Of a stretch of 52,622 bases of DNA, positions 43,639 through 52,215 are shown piece by piece (the stretch's first letter is position 1; each line of letters opens with the position of its first letter). The translations under genes and the position numbers were made by a program. Where the stretch lies: positions 1 to 52,622 of the forward strand of contig JAYPQA010000011.1 in assembly GCA_038131695.1 (NCBI GenBank), written 5' to 3'. The DNA comes from JADHLK01 sp038131695. Lineage in GTDB: Bacteria > Pseudomonadota > Alphaproteobacteria > Puniceispirillales > Puniceispirillaceae. Below the pieces are notes generated by a model. That model searched no databases. It was given only the letters and a program-made list of their open reading frames with translations, and had not been told where the DNA came from.

Positions 43639-45110
43639 ATGAGTTATCAGCTAGAGGTTTCTTTTCACAGCAAATCCGGCAAGGTGTGCCGGTCCTGATC
43701 CCGCGGGGCAGAGGCGGCTGGCTGGCTGGCTCCGGCTGACCAGAGAGCTGGCCAGAGAGGTGGCCAGCGCGGCTGAGGCGGCCTGTTCCGCAGCTGATTT
43801 CAAATCTGCCAACAAACAGTTTTTAGCCGTGCATGGCCCGGCCGGGCCGCTGCTGGTAGCCGGAGCCGGAGCGGGGCTGTCCGCCGGACTGGCAGCAGAG
43901 GAATGGGGCGCCGCCCTCTATCGGCAAATGCGCGCCAAGCCTTTTCGCCAGCTGCGGCTGGACGGGCGCGGGATGGAGGCTGGGACGCTGGCGGATATCG
44001 CGGCTGGTGCGCTGCTCGCTTCTTATGAATTCAACCGCTATTTCAGCCAGAAGAAAAACCCTGACCAGCCAGCCAAATTAATGATCCTGTGCGATAGCCC
44101 GGCGAAAATGAAGCCTGTCTGGACAGACAGGCAGGCGCTGGCGAACGGGGTTAGTCTGGCCCGTGATTTGCTTTATGAGCCGGCCAACCAGCTGTATCCG
44201 GCCGAATTTGCCAAACGCTGCAAAAAGCTGGCCGGGCTGGGGCTGAAGATAGAGGTGATGGCTGAGTCCAAATTGCGCCAGCTGGGCATGGGGGCCCTGC
44301 TGGGCGTTGGCCAGGCAGCAGCGCGCGATTCAGCCGTGGTTATCATGCAGTGGCAGGGCGCACCGAAAAAACAGCAGCCGCTGGTTTTGGTCGGCAAGGG
44401 GGTCTGTTTTGACACCGGCGGCATTTCGCTGAAACCGGCCAAGGGCATGGAAGATATGAAATGGGATATGGGCGGGGCCGCGGCGGTGACCGGCGCGATG
44501 GCTGCGCTGGCTGAACGCAAGGCAAAGCGCAATGTCATCGGCATAATCGGGCTGGTGGAAAATATGCCTGATGGCAATGCCCAGCGTCCGGCGATGTTGT
44601 CACCTCGCTCTCTGGCCAGACGATTGAGGTGATCAACACAGATGCCGAAGGCCGGCTGGTGCTGGCAGATTTGCTGACCTATGTGCAGGACAGGTTCAAG
44701 CCGGCTGCGATGGTCGATCTGGCTACGCTGACCGGGGCGATTATTGTCTCACTTGGCAAGGAATATGCCGGGCTGTTCGCCAATAATGATGATCTGGCAG
44801 ACCAAATAGGCCAGGCCGGCCAGCTGACTGGCGAGAAAAACTGGCGGATGCCGCTGGGCAAGGCCTATGATGCCCAGCTGAAATCACATATCGCAGACAT
44901 GAAAAATATCGGCGGCCCCTGGGGCGGGTCGATTACGGCGGCCTGTTTTCTGCAGCGCTTTGTCAAGGATACGCCCTGGGCGCATCTGGATATTGCCGGC
45001 AAGGTCTGGGCAGACAAGGCCGGCCCGCTGCATCCGGCAGGCGGCACCGGCTATGGGGCAAGCGGCTGTTGAACAGGCTGGCCGATGACTGGCAGGATCT
45101 GGACGGGTAG
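43639..45110 (+). CDS. pepA: Leucyl aminopeptidase (M17), several frame breaks
   Basis: A cytosolic hexameric metallo-aminopeptidase. The long central frame (43760-44632) carries LARDLLYEPANQLYP, LVGKGVCFDTGGISLKPAKGMEDMKWDMGGA (shown as VGKGVCFDTGGISLKPAKG) with the metal Lys and Asp, and NVIGIIGLVENMPDG. A base missing near 44590 separates it from NTDAEGRLVLADLL (metal Asp/Glu) and GPWGGSITAACFLQRF. A third break near 45055 precedes RLLNRLADDWQDLDG, stopping at 45110. The N-terminus from MSYQLEVSFHSKSGK (43639) needs two more corrections near 43660 and 43730. It is divergent from lptF, the usual alphaproteobacterial arrangement, and followed by holC. Confidence 0.9.
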
Positions 45111-45115
45111 CGGGC

Positions 45116-45592
45116 ATGGTTGGGGCCGCCTCTGATCAAAACCGGCAGATTGACTTCTATCATCTGACAGATGAGGAATTCGGCGCGCCTGCAGCGCTGA
45201 TCGCCCATAAATCGGTCGCCAGCGGACATAAGCTGTTGATGCTGGCCTCCAAGCCGGTTGCGGCCAGCCTGTCTGATGCACTCTGGACAACCCGGCCGGA
45301 CAGCTTTCTGGCGCACGGGACAGATGACGGGGAGGGGCTGGCCCATGCGCCAGTCTGGATCAGCACAGAGCCGGACAAAAACCCGATAGAGGCAGATTTC
45401 CTGTTGCTGACAGCCGGGCTGGAAATGGATGATATGCAAGGATTCAGGCGCGTCTTTAACCTGTTCAACGGGGCCGAGGAAACAGCCCTTGCCAAGGCAC
45501 GGGAGCAATGGAAGAGCTGGTCTGGACAGGGCAGCTGGCAGTGCCGCTATTTTGCCCCGTCCGAGACAGGTGGCTGGCAGCAAAAAGCCTGA
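45116..45592 (+). CDS. holC: DNA polymerase III chi subunit
   Basis: The clamp-loader accessory subunit that links the polymerase to SSB. The 158-residue protein has QIDFYHLTDEE near the start, the GHKLLMLASKP strand-helix, LWTTRPDSFLAHG, and the late LNLFNGAEETALAKAREQWKSW segment typical of chi. It starts five bases after the pepA stop, the widespread pepA-holC pairing. The N-terminal MVGAASDQNR extension is a little longer than usual; a start slightly downstream is possible. Intact. Confidence 0.88.
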   Translation: MVGAASDQNRQIDFYHLTDEEFGAPAALIAHKSVASGHKLLMLASKPVAASLSDALWTTRPDSFLAHGTDDGEGLAHAPVWISTEPDKNPIEADFLLLTAGLEMDDMQGFRRVFNLFNGAEETALAKAREQWKSWSGQGSWQCRYFAPSETGGWQQKA

Positions 45593-45621
45593 TCGCCGCG
45601 CTTTTCTTTTGCCCCTTTCCC

Positions 45622-45630
45622 TGTTATAAG
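45622..45630 (+). promoter_or_regulatory. Candidate extended -10 promoter for ndk
   Basis: TGTTATAAG in the 110-bp holC-ndk gap matches the extended -10 form TGNTATAAT in eight of nine positions. No good -35 lies 17 bases upstream, as is common for extended -10 promoters. It would start transcription about 65 bp before the ndk ATG. Confidence 0.4.
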
Positions 45631-45702
45631 GCGCGCAGTTTTCCTAAATGGGGCCGGTCTGGTTGAGTCCGGCCTTTTGCAGACAAAAAAGGATTTATTC
45701 TC

Positions 45703-46125
45703 ATGGCTGTTACCCGCACCTTTTCCATTATCAAGCCGGATGCTACCCGCCGCAATTTGACCGGGGCTATCAATGCCCGCATTGAGGAGGCGGGCCTGCG
45801 TATCATCGCCCAGAAACGGATCCAGATGAGTGAGGAGCAGGCGAAAAGCTTTTATGCGGTGCACGCCGAACGCCCCTTTTACGGCGAGCTGGTCAGCTTT
45901 ATGACCTCTGGCCCGGTTGTGGTGCAGGTTCTGGAAGGGGCGGATGCGGTCCCGGCCTATCGCCAGGTGATGGGCGCAACCAACCCGGCTGATGCAGCCC
46001 TTGGCACCATTCGCAAGGATTTTGCCGAGAGCATTGAGGCCAATTCCGTGCATGGCTCTGATTCAGATGAAAATGCCGCGATAGAGATCGCCCATTTCTT
46101 TACCGATGCAGAAATTGTCGGCTGA
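45703..46125 (+). CDS. ndk: Nucleoside diphosphate kinase
   Basis: Balances nucleoside triphosphate pools by a phosphohistidine mechanism. The 140-residue protein begins VTRTFSIIKPDATRRNLTG, has RPFYGELVSFMTSGPV and ends with the active-site histidine in NSVHGSDSDENAAIEIAHFF. All family blocks are present and the length is exact. It converges on the small cytochrome oxidase gene at 46215. No frame break. Together with gmk and purF/M/N it adds to the purine nucleotide genes in the window. Confidence 0.98.
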   Translation: MAVTRTFSIIKPDATRRNLTGAINARIEEAGLRIIAQKRIQMSEEQAKSFYAVHAERPFYGELVSFMTSGPVVVQVLEGADAVPAYRQVMGATNPADAALGTIRKDFAESIEANSVHGSDSDENAAIEIAHFFTDAEIVG

Positions 46126-46214
46126 ACGCAGCTCTGGCTGAGCCGGGCAAACCGGCACGGCCGGCGCATGCCATCGCGGCAAGCGCCCGTTTTTATCCCT
46201 GCCTCCGCCCCTGG

Positions 46215-46346
46215 CTAGAGCAAGAAAATCGCCATCAAGACCAGCACCACCGCGATTGCAATGATACAATATTTCGCAAAATTGAGGCTGTTCTGGTAAA
46301 AAGCCAGATGCGCCTGTGCCTGTTTGTCGAGATTTTTGGTATCCAT
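46215..46346 (-). CDS. aa3-type cytochrome c oxidase subunit IV, very small
   Basis: A 43-residue protein: a short amphipathic N-terminus (MDTKNLDKQAQAHLAFYQN) and one membrane helix (YCIIAIAVVLVLMAIFLL). This matches the bacterial aa3 oxidase subunit IV family, which in alphaproteobacteria is often coded alone far from the other oxidase genes. The start at 46346 is preceded by GGGGGAACGATCTG, an acceptable ribosome-binding site. The frame is open upstream, but those residues are not family-like. It lies between convergent ndk and purN. Confidence 0.75.
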   Translation of the reverse strand: MDTKNLDKQAQAHLAFYQNSLNFAKYCIIAIAVVLVLMAIFLL

Positions 46347-46432
46347 CAGATCGTTCCCCCACGATAGCCCGGCTGGCCAGTCGCAAGCCGGAATGCACCT
46401 AACCCATTTTATGCCTGCTCGCCGGTCTGAAA

Positions 46433-47117
46433 TCAACCGTGATCTTCTGCCGCAGGCGGCCCCTTGGACAGCCACAGCAACCCGGCCGCGTCCGGGTCTG
46501 GCAGCTGGGCTGCGGGGTGCCAGACAACCCCGCGCTCAAGGCTGAGATGCCCGTCTGCCAGCGCGGCCAGCACAGCCGGATAGCACAGATGCTCTGCTGC
46601 CAGCACGCGGGCCGCAAGCCCCTCTGCCGCATCATCAGCAAATACCGGAACCGCCGCTTGCAGGATCACCGGCCCCTCATCCATGCCCGGCGTGACCAGA
46701 TGAATGGACAGCCCATGCTGGGTGTGACCGGCCGCCAGGGCGCTGATGATGTATCCAGCCCTTGAAATGCGGCAAGAGAGACGGGTGGATATTGATCACC
46801 CGGCCCGCCAGCTGATCCAGAAACTCAGCTGACAGGATAGCCATATAGCCTGCCAGAAAAACCCAGTCAGCCCGGGCGGTCGTGATCGCCTCCAACAGGG
46901 CCTGTTCCTGCCCCGGGCGGCGGCCAAACTCTGCCGGGGCCAGCATTTTGGCCGGTATATTGCGCGCGGCTGCCCGCTCAAGCCCGCTGGCCGGCCGGTC
47001 GGCTGCGACCAGCACCACCTCCAGCTGCTCTGGCCTGGTGGCGCATAAATCCAGCAGCTTGTCCATATTGCTGCCGCGCCCGGATATCAGAATCGCGATT
47101 TTCAGCGGCCCGGCCAC
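46433..47117 (-). CDS. purN: Phosphoribosylglycinamide formyltransferase, one frame break
   Basis: Transfers a formyl group to GAR in purine synthesis. The first frame has IAILISGRGSNMDKLLDLC, VFLAGYMAILS and the catalytic INIHPSLLPHFKG (Asn, His). The frame breaks near 46755; the second gives SIHLVTPGMDEGPVILQAAVPV, with the catalytic Asp in PGMDEGP, and ends at 46433. Joined it is about 228 residues, normal with a short C-terminal extension. It starts four bases after the purM stop, the usual purM-purN operon order. Confidence 0.92.
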
Positions 47118-47120
47118 CGG

Positions 47121-48215
47121 TCAGTCCTGAAACCAGTTATCCAGAACCACCGCGGCCCCGCTGCGCGGCTCCATCTGGCCAATCTCAAACGCATCTTCGC
47201 CAATTTCTGCCAGCCCGGCCAGCATCCCCTCGGCCTGATCAGCCTGCACCACCAGCAAGGCCCCGATGCCGCAATTAAAGGTTCGGGCCAGCTCCTGGCT
47301 ATCCAGCCCGCCCGCCTGTTCCAGCCATTCAAAAAGGCCAGCCAGCGGCCGGGCGGCCATATCAAGGCGCATGGCCAGATCACCGGAATGAACGCGCGGC
47401 GGATTTTCAATCAGCCCGCCCCCGGTAATATGGGCCATGCCATGCAGCCCGCCTGTTGCCAGCGCTTTTGCAATCGCCCGGCTGTAGATGCGGGTCGGGG
47501 TCAGCAAGCTCTCGGCCAGCTGGCGGCTCCGGTCAAAGGGGGCCGGGTCGTGCCAATCCAGCCCGCTGCGCTCAACAATCCGGCGCACCAGCGAAAACCC
47601 GTTCGCATGAACACCGGAGGAGGGCAGGGCAATTATCCGGTCTCCGGCCTGTGGCAGGTTGCGGTTCAGCAGCTGGCCCCGTTCTGCCGCGCCGACACAA
47701 AAACCGGCCAGATCAAAGCCGCCCTTTGGATAAACACCGGGCATCTCGGCAGTCTCGCCGCCGATCAGCGCACAGCCAGCCGCCTCGCAGCCATCGGCGA
47801 TACCGGCGATAATCTCTGCGGCCTGATCCGTGTCCAGCTGGCCGGTTGCATAATAATCAAGAAAAAACATCGGCATCGCGCCCTGAGCCAGAATATCATT
47901 GGCACACATGGCCACCAGATCGATGCCCAGCCCGCGATACAGGCCGGCCGCCCGGGCAATTTCCAGCTTGGTGCCCACCCCGTCTGTTGCGGCGACCAGC
48001 AGCGGGTCTTTCAGCCCCGTAGCCTGCAGGTCAAACAACCCGCCAAAGCCGCCCAGATCCGGGTTGGAGCCGGGCCGCGCCGTGCGGGCCGCCTCTGGCT
48101 TGATACGGTCAACCAGCGCCTCACCTGCATCAATATTCACCCCGGCTTGCCGATAGGTCAGCCCGCCATCCCGGCTGGCTCTCCGGCTGTCTTTTTGTTT
48201 GGGTTTATCCTGCAT
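47121..48215 (-). CDS. purM: Phosphoribosylformylglycinamidine cyclo-ligase
   Basis: Closes the imidazole ring (AIR synthetase). The 364-residue protein has LTYRQAGVNIDAGEALV, LLVAATDGVGTKL, MCANDILAQGAMPMFFLDY, GCALIGGETAEMPGVY and HITGGGLIENPPRV, in the right order for the PurM ATP-grasp-like fold. A Lys/Arg-rich leader of about 15 residues precedes the conserved start. It is divergent from the DUF2066 gene across 102 bp. Intact. Confidence 0.96.
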   Translation of the reverse strand: MQDKPKQKDSRRASRDGGLTYRQAGVNIDAGEALVDRIKPEAARTARPGSNPDLGGFGGLFDLQATGLKDPLLVAATDGVGTKLEIARAAGLYRGLGIDLVAMCANDILAQGAMPMFFLDYYATGQLDTDQAAEIIAGIADGCEAAGCALIGGETAEMPGVYPKGGFDLAGFCVGAAERGQLLNRNLPQAGDRIIALPSSGVHANGFSLVRRIVERSGLDWHDPAPFDRSRQLAESLLTPTRIYSRAIAKALATGGLHGMAHITGGGLIENPPRVHSGDLAMRLDMAARPLAGLFEWLEQAGGLDSQELARTFNCGIGALLVVQADQAEGMLAGLAEIGEDAFEIGQMEPRSGAAVVLDNWFQD

Positions 48216-48317
48216 ATTGTCTGATCCCGGATTGATGCTATGATGCGGTGAAGAAGTCTTTGCAGCTTTTGTTCAGTTCTTGTCGGCTGTTGGCAGCCGG
48301 GCGGGAGAGGCCGCCGG

Positions 48318-49406
48318 ATGATGCGCTTTCATATCACATTCCTTGCCATCTGTTTAGCCCTGCTCTCAGTGTCGGCACGCGCGAAATGTGTCCTGCCGGT
48401 CTATGGGGCCGAGCAGGTGCAGATTGATGAATTTGCTGAGTCCGGGCGCACCGCCCGCGAGCTGGGCACCACTGCGGCAGTGGATGAGGCCTTTGCCAGG
48501 GTGGTGCAGCGAATCGCGCTGAACCGGCAAGAGGCCAGCCAGCTGCTGGCTGAGGAGCGGGCAGAGGATTATCTCGATTTTGTGCATATTCGCTCAGAGA
48601 ATGCGCTGCCCAAACGCTATATGGCAGAGCTGGATATTTGCTTTGATGCGGCACGGGTGCGCACATTGTTTCAGGCAGGCGGGCTGGATTTTGCCGAATT
48701 GCCCAGCGCCCCGGTTGTGGTCTTGCCGGTTTTTGCCCAACCTTCCGGGGTGCGTTTGTGGGACCGGGCGAATAGCTGGATAGCAGGCTGGGCAGAGCAA
48801 ACCAGCCGCCATGACGGGCTTTTGAGTTTTGTCAGCCTGCCTGAAGGATTGCTGACTGAGCGGCAATTATCGGAAAATCTGGTTTACGCAGAAGACCAGG
48901 AGGTGCTGGCGGTCGCGGCCAGGCTGGCCGGGGCGCGCCAGCTGGTCTGGGCGCTGGCGGAAATTGACTATAGCCAGACCCGCCCGCGCCTGTTGATACG
49001 CGCCCGGCTGTTTGATGAGAGGGGCCAGCTGGTGGCCCCGCTCGCCGCCGAGGAGGTGGTGCTGACCGGCCAGCAGAATATGAGTGCCCTGTTCAGCCGC
49101 TTTCAGACACGCATAACAGATGATCTTGAACAGCGCTGGCGGCGCAATAATCTGGTTCTGCAAGGGGCGGCCGCGCGTCTGGTGGTCAGTGCTGATTTGC
49201 GCGGGCTGGCACAATGGCATCGCTTGCAGGCGGATTTGGCCGGCTTGCCGGAAATCCTGCGGGTTGTGCCGCTGAAATTATCTGCGACGCAGGGAACGGT
49301 TGAATTGCAGCTGGCCGGGTCCTTGTCTGCCCTGCGCACGGCCCTGCAGCTGCAAGGTTGGGAATTGCGCGGCCGCAGCAATGGCTATCGGCTGGTCAGA
49401 ATGTAA
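48318..49406 (+). CDS. DUF2066 family exported protein
   Basis: A 362-residue protein. Residues 1-22 form a signal peptide (MMRFHITFLAICLALLSVSARA) with likely cleavage after ARA. The body has the DUF2066 features: RELGTTAAVDEAFARVVQRI near the start, PVVVLPVFAQPSGVRLW, and the C-terminal repeats with LADLRG-like SADLRGLAQWHRLQ. Probably periplasmic or lipid-layer associated; function unknown. It lies between purM (divergent) and hdaA (10 bp downstream, same strand), the order purM/DUF2066/hdaA seen in many alphaproteobacteria. Confidence 0.87.
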   Translation: MMRFHITFLAICLALLSVSARAKCVLPVYGAEQVQIDEFAESGRTARELGTTAAVDEAFARVVQRIALNRQEASQLLAEERAEDYLDFVHIRSENALPKRYMAELDICFDAARVRTLFQAGGLDFAELPSAPVVVLPVFAQPSGVRLWDRANSWIAGWAEQTSRHDGLLSFVSLPEGLLTERQLSENLVYAEDQEVLAVAARLAGARQLVWALAEIDYSQTRPRLLIRARLFDERGQLVAPLAAEEVVLTGQQNMSALFSRFQTRITDDLEQRWRRNNLVLQGAAARLVVSADLRGLAQWHRLQADLAGLPEILRVVPLKLSATQGTVELQLAGSLSALRTALQLQGWELRGRSNGYRLVRM

Positions 49407-49416
49407 GGCAGGCAAA

Positions 49417-50097
49417 ATGGCACAGCTTCCCTTGACCATGCCTGCCCGCCCAGGCCCGCAAGATTTGGGCTGGATTGAGGCCCCTTCCAATAAACAGGCC
49501 CGCGACTGGCTGGCCCGCTGGCCGGATTGGCCGGGCCCTTGGCGCGGCTTGAATATCTGGGGCCCGCCTGCCAGTGGCAAGAGCTTGCTGGGACAGATTT
49601 TTGCCCGCCAGACAGAGGCTGTCTGGCTGGACAGTCTGGCCGCGGCCAGCCGCCCGGCCCCGTCTGCACGGCCGCTGATTCTGGATAATCTGACCACCAG
49701 CCCGGCCTGGGATGAAGAAGAATTGCTGCATCTGATCAATGACAGCGCGGCGGCCGGGGGAGGGCTGCTGCTGCTGTCTGAAGAGCCGGTTGCCGGGATG
49801 GGCTGGCAGCTGGCTGATCTGGACTCGCGGCTGCGCAGTTTTGCTGCCGAGGAAATAGGCGCGCCGGATGACGGTTTTTTGAAGGCGTTGCTGGACAGGC
49901 ATTTTGTCGCCCGCCAATGCCTTGTTCCGGGATCCGTGCTGGACTATATCACCTCCAGAATGCCGCGCAGCCATCAGGCGGCTGCCCGGCTTGCGGCTGA
50001 GATCGACGCCCGGTCTCTGGCCAGTGGCAAGCCGGTGACCATCGCTTTGGTGCGCGGCTTGTTTGAGCAACAGGAAAAATTTGATTTTAACAATTAG
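49417..50097 (+). CDS. hdaA: HdaA-type DnaA-related regulator of replication initiation
   Basis: An AAA+ protein that promotes hydrolysis of DnaA-bound ATP, limiting re-initiation. The 226-residue protein has the DnaA-like Walker A WGPPASGKSLLGQIF and a Walker B PLILDNLTT, and GGGLLLLSEEPV and DLDSRLRSF match sensor I and the box VII arginine region of DnaA. The DNA-binding domain IV of DnaA is absent, as expected. The start at 49417 is preceded by AGGCA and is just after the DUF2066 stop. Nothing odd seen. Confidence 0.83.
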   Translation: MAQLPLTMPARPGPQDLGWIEAPSNKQARDWLARWPDWPGPWRGLNIWGPPASGKSLLGQIFARQTEAVWLDSLAAASRPAPSARPLILDNLTTSPAWDEEELLHLINDSAAAGGGLLLLSEEPVAGMGWQLADLDSRLRSFAAEEIGAPDDGFLKALLDRHFVARQCLVPGSVLDYITSRMPRSHQAAARLAAEIDARSLASGKPVTIALVRGLFEQQEKFDFNN

Positions 50098-50117
50098 GAA
50101 AAGAAAGAGCAAAAGCC

Positions 50118-50900
50118 ATGCTTGATTTTGGGTTAAAAGGGCGCAAGGCGCTGGTATGTGCCTCATCAAAGGGGCTGGGCTTTGGCTGTGCTGAGGCGCT
50201 GGCGCGCACCGGGGCGGATCTGGTCATGTGTGCTCGCGGGGCTGAGCGGCTGGGTGAGGCCGCAGATGCGCTGCGCCGCAAGACCGGCGTTGAAATTACC
50301 GAGGTTGCCTGTGATATTACCACGCCTGAGGGGCGTGCCGCCGTGCTGGAGGCTGCCGGGAGCGTTGATATTCTGGTCAATAATGCGGGCGGCCCGCCTG
50401 CCGGGGATTTCCGCGATTGGGAGCGTGAGGATTGGATCAAGGCGCTTGATGCCAATATGCTGACCGCGATTGAGCTGATCAAGGCGGTGATCGATCCGAT
50501 GATCAAAAATAAATTTGGCCGGATCGTGAATATCACTTCCGGGGCAGTGAAATCGCCTATCCCGCAGCTGGGCCTGTCAAACGGCGCGCGGGCCGGGCTG
50601 ACCGGCTTTGTTGCCGGGCTGGCACGCCAGGTGGCGATTCACAATGTGACCATCAATAACCTTCTGCCCGGCCAGTATAATACCGACCGGATTGAGATGC
50701 TGATTGATCTCCGGGCCAAGCAGGAGGGCAAGAGCAATGCGGACATCCGCAAGCTTCTGGAATCCGGCAATCCAGCCGGGCGACTGGGGGAGATTCATGA
50801 ATTCGGCTTTGCCTGCGCCTATATATGTTCGGCCCATTCCGGCTTTCTGGTGGGGCAGAATATCCTGGGGGATGGGGGCAATCTGAACCTTACGATGTAG
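50118..50900 (+). CDS. SDR family protein with substituted YxxxK active site
   Basis: A 260-residue SDR with cofactor motif CASSKGLGFGCA near residue 15 and NNAGGPPAGDF. Serine is kept in ITSGAV, but the catalytic YxxxK position reads NGARAG, so both Tyr and Lys are replaced (Asn and Arg). NLLPGQYNTDRIE and a terminal GGNLNL follow. This is a recurring subfamily (3-oxoacyl-ACP reductase-like) rather than random damage, since the rest is perfectly conserved-looking. Function unknown; possible roles are a different catalytic mechanism or ligand binding. It lies 20 bp after hdaA and converges on rnd with an 11-base overlap. Confidence 0.88.
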   Translation: MLDFGLKGRKALVCASSKGLGFGCAEALARTGADLVMCARGAERLGEAADALRRKTGVEITEVACDITTPEGRAAVLEAAGSVDILVNNAGGPPAGDFRDWEREDWIKALDANMLTAIELIKAVIDPMIKNKFGRIVNITSGAVKSPIPQLGLSNGARAGLTGFVAGLARQVAIHNVTINNLLPGQYNTDRIEMLIDLRAKQEGKSNADIRKLLESGNPAGRLGEIHEFGFACAYICSAHSGFLVGQNILGDGGNLNLTM

Positions 50901-52062
50901 GAGGGCTGCGCTCAATCAGCTCTATCTCACCCTGTCTGACGGCCAGGGCCAGCTCGCCATGCTTGACCTTGAGGGCCAGCTTGCCAAACAGATCATGCCG
51001 CCAGCCGGACAGGGCGCGCACCTTGGCCGTATCTGAAAGCGCCAGCAATTCCAGCTCCTCTGCCGTGGCGATGAGGCGCGGGGCGACCTGATGCCTGTCG
51101 GTCACATATTTCAGCAGGACGCGCAGCAAATCCATCACCGCGGCGGGCGGTTTTTCCCGCCTTGGTCTGGGGTCTGCTTTCGGCCATTGGTTTTTTGGCC
51201 GACTTTCGGCTTTTTGCAAAATCTCTATAACCGGGGCGGCAAAAGCGCCATTGGAGCCGCCCGGAAAACCGCGGATTTTTTTCAGATCAGCTGTGGATTG
51301 CGGGGCGCTGCCAGCCAAATCCAGCAAGGTTTCATCCCGCAGGATACGCCCGCGCGGCATATTGCGGCGGATGGCCTCGCTCTCGCGCCAGCTGGCCAAT
51401 TCCTGCAGCCGGTTCAGCATAGCCGGCTTGTTGCTGCGGATTTTCAGCCGCTGCCAGGCCGTTTGCGGGTCTTGCCGATACAGGTCCGGGTTGGCCAGCT
51501 GGTGCATTTCCTCAGCCGGCCAGTCCTGGCGACCCTGCTGGGCCAGCCTGTCTTCCATCATCGGGTAAATCTTGTGCAGATGAATAACATCATCCAGCGC
51601 ATAGCGCAGCTGGCGATCGCTGAGCGGGCGCTGGGACCAATCGGTAAAGCGCGAGGATTTATCCAGCTCCAGCCCCAGAAAATCCTGCACCAGCTTTTCA
51701 TAGCCAACCTGATCCCCCAGCCCGCAGACCATCGCCCCGATCTGGGTATCATAAAGCGGGGTGGGCAGGCGGCTGCCCAGATTGTAGAAAATTTCCAAAT
51801 CCTGACGGCCAGCATGGAACACCTTGGTCATGGTTTCATCATCAAGAAGCTGCCAGAGCGGGGCCAAATCCAGCGTCTGGGCTAGCGGGTCAAGGGCCAC
51901 GGCCTGATCAGCCGCACAGAGCTGGATAAGACAGAGCTGCGGATAATAGGTGGATTCGCGCATAAACTCTGTATCCACGGCGATAAAATCACAGTTCTTG
52001 ATACTCTCAATCCAGTCGAGAAGCTGGTCAGTGTGGGTGATAAGCTGGGATTTTTGGGTCAT
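50890..52062 (-). CDS. rnd: Ribonuclease D
   Basis: A 3'-to-5' exoribonuclease for tRNA maturation. The 390-residue protein has the DEDDy catalytic domain: IAVDTEFMRESTYYPQLCLIQL (shown in part as VDTEFMRE) for the Asp-Glu pair, KVFHAGRQDLEIF and a later LRYALDDVIHL with the Tyr and Asp. One HRDC domain is recognisable around LQELASWRESEAIRRNMPRG, and a second C-terminal region ends at 50890. It is divergent from the eipB-like gene across about 150 bp. Intact. Confidence 0.95.
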   Translation of the reverse strand: MTQKSQLITHTDQLLDWIESIKNCDFIAVDTEFMRESTYYPQLCLIQLCAADQAVALDPLAQTLDLAPLWQLLDDETMTKVFHAGRQDLEIFYNLGSRLPTPLYDTQIGAMVCGLGDQVGYEKLVQDFLGLELDKSSRFTDWSQRPLSDRQLRYALDDVIHLHKIYPMMEDRLAQQGRQDWPAEEMHQLANPDLYRQDPQTAWQRLKIRSNKPAMLNRLQELASWRESEAIRRNMPRGRILRDETLLDLAGSAPQSTADLKKIRGFPGGSNGAFAAPVIEILQKAESRPKNQWPKADPRPRREKPPAAVMDLLRVLLKYVTDRHQVAPRLIATAEELELLALSDTAKVRALSGWRHDLFGKLALKVKHGELALAVRQGEIELIERSPPTS

Positions 52063-52215
52063 GGCTCCTGCACTGTAGGCTAATAAGCAGGAAAAACATA
52101 GAGGCCGCTTGCCGATAGCGCCAAATGGCCTATTCTAAGAGAGGGTTTTTCACCAGCTGGCATGGGAACGGGCCTTGCGCCCGGCTGCCGGATTATGAAA
52201 CAGGAGACAGAGCAA

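Noticed and set aside
43500..43739. A 79-codon frame upstream of pepA ending GGWLAGSG
   Set aside because: Its second half is simply the pepA N-terminus in a shifted frame; the first half lies in the lptF-pepA intergenic region and resembles nothing.
46126..46214. Possible bidirectional terminator between ndk and the cytochrome oxidase subunit
   Set aside because: GCCGG/CCGGC words and a TTTTT run are present but do not form one continuous stem followed by a U-tract, so support is too weak.
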